A DNA stretch of 64,000 nucleotides from Sinohyriopsis cumingii (Eukaryota; Mollusca; Bivalvia; Unionida; Unionidae): the NCBI GenBank assembly GCA_028554795.2, contig CM068829.1:130278016-130342015 (forward strand). Reading direction: 5' to 3'. Below are positions 49,616 through 60,022 of this stretch, in pieces (the first letter of the stretch is position 1; every line of letters begins with the position of its first letter). Both the position numbers and the translations under genes were made by a program. The notes under the pieces were generated by a model. That model ran no database searches, was not told where the DNA came from, and saw only the letters and a program-made list of their open reading frames with translations.

Positions 49616-49950
49616 CGATTTGGATTTTTAACGTAGCTTTAACAATTTTTCAGTCATATCGCTACGATGTCTGCAGTGTGACAGTTTATCGTGATGTCTA
49701 CCAAAGATTTACAAAAATGGTCCTAACAGCTGCCTCGCTTGGCACTCAGCATTAAGAGGTTAGTGTTAGGACTGGTCGGCCTGGTGTCAGGATAATGTGA
49801 CTGAGTGGGACATCATGCCACATATCTGCGGCATGATGCCCCAGTGCTAGACATCACTTTAAACTGCCACACTGCAGACATAGTAGCGATATGACTGAAA
49901 AATTGTTAAAGCCACGTTAAAAATCGAAATCACACACAGAAATCACACAC
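49579..49950. mobile_element. SINE-B copy 4, fold-back composite
   Basis: 49580-49703 is the SINE-B 3' end on the minus strand ((GT)n, then AATTTTTCAGTCATATCGC and CTGCAGTGTGACAGTTTATC). It switches at about 49703-49712 into SINE-B on the plus strand, entered after the tRNA head (CAAAAATGGTCCTAACAGC, GCCTCGCTTGGCACTCAGC), and continues to the 3' end again with an AC-rich tail near 49950. The element thus has its 3' end at both sides in inverted orientation and no head. Confidence 0.85.
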
Positions 49951-50802
49951 ACACTGTGTTCTCTGGTCTATTATCGATACCGATTCTGAGTGTCCGTATC
50001 CGCTGGTTTCGTTCTATCTTAAGGATTAAACAACAGAAAGACCTTCAATGTCCTATCATGATTAGCACATTATAGACAAGGTTCTAATTCTGTCGAGAAA
50101 ACAATAAAAACAAAACCAGATTATGAGTAGTCTATTTCTACATGGTCTACAAGGCGCATCCTTCAGTTTTGAAAACTACTTTATCACATCAAAACAATCT
50201 CTACAGACACTGACAGCACGAGAGTTCGAGTATTTGTAAGTAGGTGAACGAATTTCAGTTTTAGCAATCGACGACATCTCATGCAAAGTATAAAACTGAA
50301 TATGTAATTCATAATGTAGAATACCTAGCCTTGTCAAAGAACATCTGTAAAACATTTCATCAAAGTTCATAGCTAATATAATAGAAATTACGTTTTAAAA
50401 CGAGGTTGACAACAGAGGCCATTCATTATGTGCATGCAGTGCGTCTTTCTGATGCGATTCAAAAACTTCAAATCACTAGCAAACCCCCAGGTGGCACTCT
50501 TGCTTCTTGCACCACAAATTAAGATATGCCACTTTCTTACAGAATCGTGTGGTCTTGTTTTTACCTCTTTTTTTCAAGGAAGTTCTCAAAATGTAACGGA
50601 CTATAGGCATATGTTAAGCCTTGAACTAGCTATTCTACTAATGATATTGCTAAATTTAAGATATTGCAAAATTTATTCTTCCAGATTCAACTAAAAAAGA
50701 AAAATGACAGAAATGGTAACTCTAAACGAGCTTGAACATAGGGTCAAACCGTCTGTTCAGGCAGTGGCGTTGTTTACCAACGTCACTGAAGAGGAGTTAG
50801 CC
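49951..50802. other. Non-coding stretch, no gene seen
   Basis: The 88-codon plus frame at 50428-50694 has no recognisable domain. Nothing else seen. Confidence 0.35.
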
Positions 50803-50913
50803 TTGTTGTTGTTGTTGTTGTAGGGTTTAACGCCATTTGTCAGAACAAGATAGGCTATACAAGGTGGCAAGTATTAATGGTGTAGGAATAACCCGGGAAA
50901 ACCCCCGGAATGA
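50803..50913 (-). mobile_element. SINE-A copy 8, 3' end only
   Basis: Tail as (GTT)n at 50803-50820, then GGGTTTAACGCCATTTGTC, GATAGGCTATACAAGG and AACCCGGGAAAACCCCCGG, stopping there. A 5'-truncated insertion. Confidence 0.8.
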
Positions 50914-51561
50914 AGGGTATTTCTTACGCGATTGTAAATAGAGTTTAACAAATGACGAAAGAATATAACCATTTCCTTTTTTGTCATTATACGTGCAATG
51001 TTTCTGGTACAACTCAACCATAGACAAACACACTTTTGAAAGTTAACGAACTCAAACAAAGCTCCGATAGTGTTAAAACACCTGCTGCGTATTTACTGCC
51101 AATTTTGACGACAGACTGCATGACATGGCGATGGCATTTAACTGACATGAATAATTTCAGCAAATTACCACTATAAACTGTTGACTCGTGTCTCTCTCGG
51201 ATGATGAAAGTTAAGAATGCTAGTACTGAAAATCAAACAGGTATGTATACCTTCTAGTTTTCTGACGAAATAAAATACTTGAACACATTACGAAATGACA
51301 AGTACAAACATTCACAACACGAAAGCCGTGTGATCTGCAGGAAGTAAATGAACGTCAATTTCAATTAGAAGTATAATTTACAGCAGACGACGGTAGATTA
51401 AGAAATTCATGCAAATATCGTAGAAATAGCCTGGGCGATCCAAATAGATTGGGTTTCTTTCTTTGCGGAGAAATTTCCGGCGAACAAAAATAACATTATA
51501 CCGGTTATACCCATATTACCTTGAAGAAATTTACAACTTCGAGGTCAATCCTATGGACGAT
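50914..51561. other. Non-coding stretch, one half of a 35-bp direct repeat
   Basis: 51419-51453 (CGTAGAAATAGCCTGGGCGA then TCCAAATAGATTGGG) recurs at 51701-51735 with about six differences. The repeat Y copy lies between the two. Nothing else seen. Confidence 0.45.
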
Positions 51562-51633
51562 GCCTCGAATGTATGTCAGTAGTTGTCATTCGGACCACTC
51601 TGGTTATTTAAAAAACAAGGTTTAACCGAGAAC
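51562..51633 (+). repeat. Unnamed repeat Y, copy 2
   Basis: CCTCGAATGTATGTCAGTAG, CGGACCACTCTGGTTATTTA and AACAAGG; partner of 43662-43733. A shorter echo, GATGCCTCGTCGAATATCAG, occurs at 54719. Confidence 0.6.
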
Positions 51634-52071
51634 GTACGAATGATCAAACTTGTTTTAAATATATATTCGTTACCTCAGTCAGTCATCCAGTTAATCCAAT
51701 CGTAGAATTAGCTGAGGTGATCCAAATAGATTGGGAGGAAAAAATTCAGTTACTATTGCATTACAAACAAATAATTGAAAATAATAACAACATTAATAAC
51801 AACTCATTGCAAATAATAGCATTATTAATAACGAACAGAATTACAAAAATGGATAACAGAAGTAATAATAACGAATAATTGATTTCTTCGATTGTTTTTA
51901 TTGATTTGGTTTAGTAATTTTGTTATACAATTCGAATTTTGATTTGTTGCTTTTGGGGCGGTGGTGTGTGTTCTAGTTTTCTTTTGTTTTTGTTTTCTAA
52001 CCGTCGACCTGTTTGTAAAAGTATCAACACAATCCGTCCCAATTAATTTAATCTTTTAACCTTGGATCTAG
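51634..52071. other. AT-rich stretch leading to a candidate splice acceptor
   Basis: Low-complexity ATTAATAA-type sequence at 51770-51890. Ends in a moderately pyrimidine-rich TTAATCTTTTAACC and a CTAG acceptor at 52068-52071. Confidence 0.4.
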
Positions 52072-52215
52072 GTCTATGACTATATCAATGACAAGTTTGG
52101 TTCTTGGGACAAGAAGGATAAACCACGAAAGGCTGGAGAAGCTGTCGAAATAAACTACTTTGTCAACATGCTAGAAGAAAAACTGGAAATTGGTATTCTC
52201 ATGGGAAAAATCTAG
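52072..52215 (+). CDS. Candidate terminal coding exon, unrecognised gene
   Basis: An open frame of 47 codons and a TAG stop, starting right after a CTAG splice-acceptor-like site in phase 0. The peptide begins VYDYINDKFGSWDKKDKPRK and goes on AGEAVEINYFVNMLEEKLEI, then GILMGKI. It is well mixed in composition, acidic/basic and amphipathic (the FVNMLEEKLEIGILMG part could be a helix), and unlike the AT-driven frames around it. It lacks an ATG before residue 35, so it is missed by start-based searches. I do not recognise the family. It could be the last exon of a host gene whose other exons lie to the left, or a fragment of a processed copy. No partner exon was found. Confidence 0.45.
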   Translation, partial: VYDYINDKFGSWDKKDKPRKAGEAVEINYFVNMLEEKLEIGILMGKI

Positions 52216-52851
52216 TAAAGTCATAACATTTGTTAAGCTTTCCTCATGGTTGCTTTGGACTACACACTGTACACCTAAGCTATATAACCATGATCAGTCT
52301 TTGCAGGCCTTGAAACACAAAACCAGTGATAAAGCGGGCGCGCGCCTTTGACGGCAAATCAACGAAGCCGATGCCACAAACTCAATAAAATCAACCGGTT
52401 TCCACCAATTATAAACATTAAGCTTGGCATATAAATTACATTTATTAACTTCATGTCAACTGAGGCAGACATATTTAGCTGAGTCTGATACGAGATGAAT
52501 GGAAATACGGAGATTAATATATCACCGAACAATGGAAACAACCAGCCGACAGCTTATTTCCAAAGCACAGTTAATTAGGACTGTCCAGTACAATGTCTTG
52601 GCAACAGTTTACCATCAGTGCGCCCAACTCGCGCCCATTTATACTCGTTTAAATGTATTTTACCATTTACACTGACTCGAATCTGTTGATGGTCCTTATC
52701 AATATCCATTTAAACCCGGGGGTGGGGATCAGCCTTACAAGTTGTGATAAGATTGCTCCGACAGTTGGGACAAGGGATTCAAGATCTGTCTGAAATTGGG
52801 TTCTATTTTAAAACCAAAACTCTGGATACGGAGTTCTTTTCTTGTGTCTGG

Positions 52852-52853
<2 letters not shown>
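52216..52853. other. Non-coding stretch, no gene seen
   Basis: Would be the 3' UTR side of the candidate exon; no AATAAA within the first 100 bp was seen. AATAAA-like AATAAAAT occurs near 52384. Confidence 0.35.
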
Positions 52854-52930
<77 letters not shown>

Positions 52931-52940
52931 TATATATATA
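52854..52940. repeat. (AT)n microsatellite
   Basis: Long TA run with one TAGATA interruption near 52928. Confidence 0.95.
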
Positions 52941-53225
52941 GTTAGTAGTAAGTACTAAGTACAGGTCTTTTCATCAGTTAGCCGAACACCTTTTCGCCAA
53001 GTAAATTGAAGCCAGCAATGAGAGAAATAAGAAAGGAGATAATACACTATTATTAATCATTAATTCCCTTATTAATGGTCTATGGTTTTCTTGTTGGCTT
53101 AATTCATACCTTCATAACACGGGTATAAAGTGTTCAAGAAGCGTCCGTCTCTAATGAGATATAAAAGTCTGTCAGGAAAGGGGGTTGGGGTCTAAAACCT
53201 CAAGCGGACTCCATCCCCACTAGTT

Positions 53226-53226
<1 letters not shown>

Positions 53227-53260
<34 letters not shown>
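53227..53260. repeat. (CT)17 microsatellite
   Basis: Uninterrupted CT run. The minus-strand frames crossing it with (RE)n are artefacts. Confidence 0.9.
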
Positions 53261-53262
<2 letters not shown>

Positions 53263-53344
53263 TGATTATCTTTAAACGTCCTGAGAAACCTAGAATATTT
53301 GCCGTAGAAACTAGAATAATAGCGGATTCCGGTAGCCAAATACA

Positions 53345-53470
53345 GTGGCGTAGCAACCTCCCTCCCCCCCCCCCCCAACGAAAAAATCTCATTCTGGGGC
53401 TCCTGCCCAACAGAAAAAGCTCTTTTATGGGAATTTTTGGACCCCAACTGAGCCATCGTCCTGCCCACCT
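53345..53470 (+). mobile_element. hAT-like MITE 5' end, partial
   Basis: Starts CAGTGGCGTAGCAACC and has the TTATGGGAATTTTTGG block also seen inside the element at 32075-32259 (TGATGGGAATTTTGGGC). The right inverted end is missing and no target duplication was found, so this is a truncated relative. Confidence 0.6.
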
Positions 53471-54830
53471 TCACTTGTATCTAAATTGACCACAACGAAA
53501 TTTAGCATACATGTAAACTGACGTTTGCAAATGTTTCTCAGTCCCCGTGGACATTTCCTCGCGAGATAATTTTGTTTCTGAAAGCAATTAAACATGACAG
53601 ATTCGGCCGTTAATAGTGTGTGTAACAGGAGATTACAATTATCTTTGTCAAAATCTCAGATCAAATTTCTCTCAAATGAAAGCGTTAGGGCAGCTTGAAT
53701 ATTTTATCCCTGGTCATTTGATGACACAGACACAAAATTAATTATAAAGCCAAATTAAAACTAATCGTATTTTTTTTTTTAAAAATCGAAATCCCCGACA
53801 TGACGGAGATCTGACAGGCACCAACAGAAATTCATGTTCTGTTGACCTATGAAATTCCCTGTCCACCTATTTTTAGTAGCCTATTAGGTTAATCGCTGCA
53901 TAGCGTATTATGGACAGTTATCTTTAAGCAGCCACGTGTTCCGAGTCAGGTTTGTCACTTTAAGTATCATACAAGCTGTCATTTTATTGGTCGTCAACAG
54001 AGCATGACATCGTATCACCTCCCGTCAAATCCATTTTCTGACAAGAGGATCGCGATTTTATTCCGATACTTTTGTTTGTAATCCTCAGAGGATGCACTGA
54101 AGGTTTTGACAAACTTCATTTGTGGCTTCCGCAGATTTGACGCTTAAGTGTAAAGTTTACGAATTTCTTTCAGTCTTGCCACGAAAATAGGCACAAGACT
54201 GAACAGGTAATCTGAGAAAGTATTGATATTAAAAAACGCAAAGCAATATATGTTACCTACACTGTAATGCTGGGTCGATTTCAGTGAAAATTATGGACAC
54301 TTATTTGTACAATTCACTCCAAAAATATACCAAGGTAACTCTGTGATTTCACCTCTCCTTTAAATCCTAACGAAGATCTCCAGATTCTCATTAAATAAAA
54401 ACCTAACAATATATAACACATCTCATCTCATATGTATTGTACACACACAATAAAGAATGAAGCGAAACTTTACAAGTACAGGATTCCATGATGCGCACTA
54501 CAACGATGGAGGCACAGCTAACTTTAAGAGAGGTTTTGAAGAATGTATTCTAAAACGTAAAATTGTTGAATTTTATTCAACTTAGTCTATCTCAGATTTA
54601 AAATAAATGACCCGAAGTTTTATAGAAAGTAAATTACAAAAGAAAAGATAAGTTATGCAAGCTCGAGATTGATTTCGGAAAAGAGAATAACACCTTGCTC
54701 GCCAATTCACTGCTGGATGATGCCTCGTCGAATATCAGTAAATACGATGTTCAGAGATTAACAATCTTACAAGCCTAGTGTACACAACCTGGCTATGTTT
54801 TGTTTAATGCTCATGTGGAAATTGTACTGG
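53471..54830. other. Non-coding stretch, no gene seen
   Basis: AT-rich; an echo of repeat Y lies at 54719-54745. Nothing else recognised. Confidence 0.4.
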
Positions 54831-54960
54831 TTTGTCTTTTTTGGGTTGAACGCCATTTCAGCACATTAGAGGCTATATATTGCGGCCAATATATTTGGCA
54901 GATGAATAACCTAGAGAGATTCCGGAAAAAACCATTGACTTAAAAGAATCAACTTGCAAA
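54831..54960 (-). mobile_element. SINE-A copy 9, decayed 3' part
   Basis: TTGGGTTGAACGCCATTTCA, GCACATTAGAGGCTATAT and GCGGCCAATATATTTGG, then AACCTAGAGAGATTCCGG. No head. Opposes copy 10, 100 bp away. Confidence 0.75.
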
Positions 54961-55059
54961 GATACCAATTGTATTTATATACTCAAACTGAAAATGTGAA
55001 TAAATTGTCTCTGTCTCAGCCTTTTCTTTAAATACAAGCATTAAACATAAATTAACAGG

Positions 55060-55206
55060 ATCGGCCAATGTGGGTATAAAGCGTACCAGTAGCTTCCCCC
55101 TTGATCGGTGGCTCTTACCGGGGATTTTCCTCCATTAATTATATTGGCCGCCAAGTATACCCTATCGTGTTGTTATAAATGGCATTAAACAACCACCACC
55201 ACCAAC
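55060..55206 (+). mobile_element. SINE-A copy 10, 5'-truncated
   Basis: TCGGCCAATGTGGGTATAAA, ACCAGTAGCTTCCCCC, ATTGGCCGCCAAGTATACCC, AAATGGCATTAAAC and a CCA/CAA-type tail to 55206. Confidence 0.8.
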
Positions 55207-56453
55207 ATAAAGTGAAACATTGTAATACATCTGTTCCGGATGCAGCCATATACTATATATGTACCGTTATCCGTTATTCAAAGACATGATACATAACAAG
55301 TTTAATACCATTTTACTGATATTGTATAAGGTAGTATGTATTAGTGTTTTACGACACCTTGGCATCATAGTGGTAATATGGTACCAACCGAGAGTAAGGT
55401 TTGTTACTTTATACAAAAGCGTATAAACAAACACGCATTCTCAAACACACCAACCCTATTTTCTTTGACACATCTGGCGTAATACGGTGTTGTGTCTAAG
55501 TCATTTCAATGCTAAATAGACACAGGTTTTAAACTGTGCGTTTGAGTGATCCTAACAACTGACTGGTACTGATTACTGCTTGAGAGGGCAGATAATTGGA
55601 CAAAAAAAAAACAAAAAACAAAAAGAAACAACAGGTTTAATATATACTAAGCGCCTACGCAAAAGCACGCAGAAAATATATATGTCCGCAAGCGTAACAG
55701 GTAAGTTTTACAAGATTTTGAAACTCTACGCTTTGATTAATGTTATTCTTGCCATGTCTCTCTCTCTCTCTCTGAGATATTTTCGATGTCGATTAACCCG
55801 TTATGGTTCGGTTAATGTATTACGGGTAACCTGTTGAGAAATTTACTGCATGTAATCGTTTTACCACTAGATTGAAATGAACTTGGAATATTAGTATGGC
55901 TGGAGTTCAACCTATGCAGTATGGCAGTACAAATTTGTTAGTTGTCAAGACCATCGGTTTACCCAATACCTAAAAAATAGATCTTCGCTTTTTTGACACT
56001 ACTGGAGAGGGAGACCAACGATATTTGTCACTATTTTTGCTGGAGTTTTCAGCCCTGCCCTGGCCCAAACGGACTATCGGGCCGCTCACTTCCAAGCATG
56101 CGGCAGCACTTTAAAATTGTACAGGTCAATAACCAATGAATACATTGGTGTTCTGTTCTGACAGAGATTCATACCCAGAAAAGAAATTAGTGTTCGGATG
56201 GATTTAATGTCATGGCTCAAACGAAGAGCAATTTTACTTACCTCTGCATACAAAAGTCAGTCGAAATAAATGTATTAATTACTAGCGTGCGGCCAATACC
56301 CCGACCATATTTGAGCAGAAAACTCCAGCACAAATAGTGCTAAGCAACGTTGGTCTCCGCCACCAATAATGTCAGGAAAAGGAGGAGATATACTTGTTCG
56401 TCAACGGCTTACCCGTAAAAGCGTCTCTGTTGGGATAATACCTATATACTTAC
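55207..56453. other. Start of the DCLK intron, no further exon seen
   Basis: Begins (on the minus strand) with GTAAGT. I looked here and leftwards for the expected next DCLK exon, whose product in vertebrates starts near DFFGDDDVFIACG, and did not recognise it. Confidence 0.5.
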
Positions 56454-57176
56454 CGGTCGTCCGTCAAGGGTAAATATCTTTTTTACTGAGCCAGAATCCA
56501 GTTTTATTGCCTCTGTTATGTCAGTGAGGACTTGGTCAAAAGAGTGGGCCGTTTTTCTGTTCAGAAGCACTCGTACTGCTTTTCGAGGCTTAAGTCCATT
56601 TTTGACAACTGTGATAAGTTTCGGTTTTATAAAGTCTCTAAACTCGTCCATCAACACTAAATTTTCCTTGGAGCTGGAATCAGTAGAGTCCGTATCTTTG
56701 CCTTTGGGAATGTTGACATTCCATACTGGACTTGAACTGTTCTGGTAGTCCAGATGTTTGAACAGCTCCGTGGAGGCACACACATAATTCTCTCCCTCCT
56801 CCAGTTCATCGAGACTAGTAATTTTTCGCGCGCCATTTGCGGTGAACACGTAGCGAACGCCATTGGGAAGAACTTTCCTATCTCCAAGAGGACTGTTCGT
56901 CAGGTCCGCCATCAGGGACTCAAAAGTCCTGAATCTTTCAGGGGAAACAGCATATATAATTCCCTTGAAAAAACGGTCCCCGTTTCTATAAAATCGCACC
57001 TTTTTAGCCTTCTTGTCATCAGAAATCTTCAAAATACTATGTCTGATGAGAGAACCATGGGCGCTGTGTGAGGGACTCTGCGAGCGGCCGTTCCTAGAAC
57101 TGACGCGCGAGGCTTTTGAACGATCCTCATGAGAAACTGAACGAGCAAAGTGGTCCTCCCAGGCGTCTTCTGTCAT
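56454..57176 (-). CDS. DCLK1: Doublecortin-like kinase, first coding exon (DC domains 1 and 2)
   Basis: Encodes the first 241 residues of a DCLK/DCX-family protein, a microtubule-binding protein that in DCLKs carries a C-terminal Ser/Thr kinase. Residues 1-55 are a Ser/Arg-rich leader with SQSPSHSAHGS, like the vertebrate SPTHSAH. DC domain 1 spans about 57-140 (KKAKKVRFYRNGDRFFKGI; SLDELEEGENYVC). After an acidic Ser-rich linker, DC domain 2 begins near 184 (KPKLITVVKNGLKPRKAVR; NRKTAHSFDQVLTDI; AIKLDSGSVKKIFTLDG) and is cut after residue 241 by a perfect donor, CCG|GTAAGT (phase 0). The remaining part of DC2 and the kinase must lie in later exons. The ATG at 57174-57176 was chosen because it follows an acceptor (TTATTCCAG|A, exon start 57191), has A at -3, and gives a leader like the family; the longer upstream frame reads intron. 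The symbol is by similarity; DCLK2/3 or DCX-like cannot be excluded without the kinase. Confidence 0.93.
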
Positions 57177-57191
57177 CTTTATGGGAGTTGT
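57177..57191 (-). other. 5' UTR end of the DCLK exon and its splice acceptor
   Basis: Fifteen untranslated bases between the acceptor AG (57192-57193) and the ATG. The branch-side sequence is (TTTA)n-rich, plus-strand AATAAATAAATAAATG at 57195-57220, an unusual pyrimidine tract. An upstream non-coding exon must exist to the right. Confidence 0.75.
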
Positions 57192-57192
57192 C

Positions 57193-58627
57193 TGGAATAA
57201 ATAAATAAATGAATAAATAAATACATATGCACCAGTCAGTCCAAAACTTGACCGGCCCACGCGTAGCCCCCCCTCCCAAGTTTTTGAATTTGGATTCTCT
57301 TTGATTTTCATAAATGTATTGCATTAAATAAACAAGTTCAAACGTTTATTAACATAATGACCTCTCCCCTCATTTCGCACCCACCCTCCGCGAAAGAAGA
57401 AAATGAAAAACGTAAAAACTGAAGCTCTGATACCACAATACAGAACACTGATCACAGTAACGCACTCAGTATACATTATCCCTCGCAATGTCTTAAAGTA
57501 AATGAGGTGGCTTGCATGGACTTGAAAATAATTATTTTATGAAATAAAGAAAACCTTGTGGATGAAACATATACTGAACGCAAAAAGGAAAATATCAATA
57601 AACATTATTAAAATTTGATATTTTATATTTGCTTATCAGAAATAATTTTCGGTTCCCCTTTGGTTTGCGTGTTGACTTTTAAAACTGTAACTTAACTGTT
57701 GATACCCAGTCAAGCTTGTCGCATGTAAATGATCATTATGCCATATGAGCGTACTCAGGATAGCGAGCGCGGACGCATCGTAACTTGACGATGGCCGAAG
57801 TCAGGTGTGATCTCACTATTACGAAAACTGAGACAAGAAAACGCTTGGAAATGTTAACGTCAGTTTCGTCTCACACCGATTAAAATTGAGATCACATATG
57901 CTTCATAAACCTCGTTTGCGATAACGCTTTTGTTGCATCATGGTCATTTAAGCTCAAGACACTTGACTGGTGTCAGAGATACATTCACCAATCACAAACA
58001 CCCATAATGAGAGTGTTAATAAATAATTACATCGACAAGTAAATATAATATATAATATATGCAACGATTTTTTTTATCCTTTTTCTTTAGTATATACATG
58101 CTGCATATTTTTTATTTTATTTCAAATGCGGATGGTGTGAAATGAGGCATAAGACAGTCCTTAAGGTTGAATGATCATAATGTTCACCAATGTAAATGAT
58201 GTATGAAATTTGAAACACGGTGTCCCCATTTATATCTTGCACAATTATGCTCTAGCCCCGTTGAGCTGGAAACGTAACCATCAATTTGTTAATAATTTCT
58301 GATGAATACTTGACCAAGCCTGTGTGTAGACTAGCAGAAGAAAATCACGTAAACACGAACAGTACCAGTATAATATCAGTCTGCTGTATCTGTGTGTGTA
58401 TATGTGTGTATGCGCGCGAGCGTGTGTGTCAGCGTGCGCGTGCACGCACAGTTCCATAATTTTACCGATATTATCAGTGGAACGACAACACTGTGATGAT
58501 AATTGATATATTTCTGCTCATTCTGAGTACTGTGCCATTATCACGTGCTTGCTGAAGAACGATTGACGATTGGTGAAAAACTGACCACGTCTGATTAAAA
58601 AAAAAAGCAAGATAACATCACAAATGA
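57193..58627. other. Upstream DCLK intron or 5' region, no exon seen
   Basis: No promoter or upstream exon recognised. Inverted strings TGTGATCTCACT near 57806 and TTGAGATCACAT near 57886 could mark a decayed palindromic element. A TG-rich run lies near 58390-58430. Confidence 0.4.
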
Positions 58628-58628
58628 A

Positions 58629-58815
58629 GGCTGCGGTGTCTCACTGGTTAGTGTGTCTACTCAGAATCAGTGGGTTACGAGTTCGAGTACTGCCAACACC
58701 AGTCTGGAGTCGACTGCTTGGTGTGCGTCTCTGAGCAAGGCACGCAGATCCCATCCCCTCAGCACTAAGTACTCTTTCGTTAAACAAAAAACCTCGCAAA
58801 TTAAGACCAGACTTT
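58629..58815 (+). mobile_element. SINE-C, V-like core
   Basis: tRNA-like head with box A GGTGTCTCACTGGTTAGTGT and box B GTTACGAGTTCGAGTAC. The body has GTGCGTCTCTGAGCAAGG and CACGCAGATCCCATCCC, close to the core (CCTGAGCAAGGCAC..) of V-type SINEs. Tail region not clear. Confidence 0.65.
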
Positions 58816-58872
58816 GCCATACCTAACCAAATATTGGTCCTGGCTTTTATTATCTTTCCTAAACCTACATAT

Positions 58873-58908
58873 GGGGGCCCCGAGTGGCCGAGTGGTCTAA
58901 AGCGCTCT
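58873..58908 (+). mobile_element. SINE-A head fragment (copy 11)
   Basis: GGGGGCCCCGAGTGGCCGAG followed by TGGTCTAAAGCGCTC, the box A end only, identical to copy 4 in this part. Stops abruptly at 58908. Confidence 0.75.
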
Positions 58909-59180
58909 AAAGTACAACATAGTAAATGGTTTGTTTACAGAGAATGCATTTTATCTCTAGCAGAGGGTCACTTTAAAGGAAAATGGAGAAAAAAAGATAC
59001 TGCTAAAGTTTTATGTCCAGAATGTTAGAAGTTAGAGTACTCACTCGCTATAAGGATTTTTGTTATAACACTGTTCCTGTCACATGGCGCGTTGGGCAGG
59101 GAACTCGTATCAATAAGTGACACTTTTAAGGCAGTCAGACTATAAGGCAGAATGCTCTAATAGACAGCGTTGTAGTGTGT
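58909..59180. other. Short non-coding spacer
   Basis: The plus frame 58834-59028 runs through the SINE-A head and is not a gene. Confidence 0.4.
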
Positions 59181-59181
59181 T

Positions 59182-59374
59182 TTTTTATTTATTGAGTTGG
59201 TTTCGACGGTACTCACTATATCAAGCCGAGGAAATGGGAGGTAAGTGCCTTTCCGAAGGAAGCCGACATTGAGATAGCAGCCGACCCAGGCTATCCTTTG
59301 CGGGTCTCGAACCCGCAACTCTTCTATTACGAGTGTTGTACACTCTACTGAGTTATCATAGCGACCTTGCTACA
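59182..59374 (-). mobile_element. SINE-D, tRNA-derived
   Basis: Minus strand: head TGATAACTCAGTAGAGTG (box A), GCGGGTTCGAGACCCGC (box B in a perfect stem), then TCGGCTTCCTTCGGAAAGGC and ACTTACCTCCCATTTCC, an analogue of the V-type core, and an A-rich tail (plus strand TTTTTTATTTATT at 59180-59193). Confidence 0.7.
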
Positions 59375-59379
59375 AATGT

Positions 59380-59579
59380 GGTTTGGTTTTGTGGCTTTAG
59401 CTCCATCTGTACAGCACATGATAATCTACACATGTACATGGCGGCCAGTCTATTTGGTGGAGTAAGAACCCGGGAGGAAACACCAACTTACGGGAAGCTA
59501 CTGGCAAGCTTTCTCACAGAGCCGATACTCAAACCCACGTGGACAAAGGTGAGATGTCATAGGCGAGTGCTTTAGACCA
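59380..59579 (-). mobile_element. SINE-A copy 12, nearly full length
   Basis: Plus strand: GGCTTTAGCTCCATCTG (tail side), ATGGCGGCCAGTCTATTTGG, AAGCTACTGGCAAGCTTTC, ACTCAAACCCACGTGG (box B) and GTGCTTTAGACCAT (box A). Immediately follows SINE-D. Confidence 0.8.
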
Positions 59580-59768
59580 TACAAAAGACATTTTACTTTC
59601 GCGAATAATATAGTTATATCAATCAACAAAGCCGATCTAATCATGTAATAAAAGTAAAAAACACAATGACACGAAAAACAACGACCATCCATTATAATCA
59701 TGTATTTAGAACGTTGTAAAACATACATATTTGGTTAGTCTGCGACTTATTAAGTAACGGTCATATAG

Positions 59769-60022
59769 ATGTCGAAGCTTCTATAAGACTGAGGTACGTC
59801 GGGCACCTTCTGAGCAACAGTTAGGATAACATCGCACAAGAGACACCTTTTTGGACGACTCCTAAAGCAAAACGAGAAAGAGGACGCTCCAAACAACGGA
59901 ACTCAGTTAAACGACATACAACTAGAGATCATACAGTTTTCATGGAACAGGAAATAGCTGTTCCAAATTGGAATGGTTGGCGTCGGCTTGTGGAAGCCGA
60001 ATGCAATTTAAGTAAATCCTGA
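59769..60022 (+). mobile_element. RTE-like LINE C-terminal tail
   Basis: Plus frame, with a stop at 59842-59844, then open to TGA at 60020-60022. Contains LRYVGHLLS, DNIAQETPFWTTPKAKRERG, RSKQR, then NGWRRLVEAECNLSKS. This follows the end of RTE/BovB-type ORF2 (RWxGHxxR .. FWTPxGKRxRGRP .. WRxLV). No RT motifs to the left, so a short 5'-truncated copy. Its stop codon coincides with the left end of the inverted repeat that follows. Confidence 0.5.

Noticed and set aside
53192-53474. Minus-strand frames with (RE)n
   Set aside because: Produced by the CT microsatellite at 53227-53260.
57127-57324. Longer upstream start for the DCLK exon
   Set aside because: The sequence right of 57191 reads as intron ending in a splice acceptor, and the extra residues include a low-complexity YIFIYSFIYLF run from the (TTTA)n tract.
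57804-57900. Inverted strings TGTGATCTCA / TGAGATCACA
   Set aside because: Too short to define an element; no ends or target duplication found.
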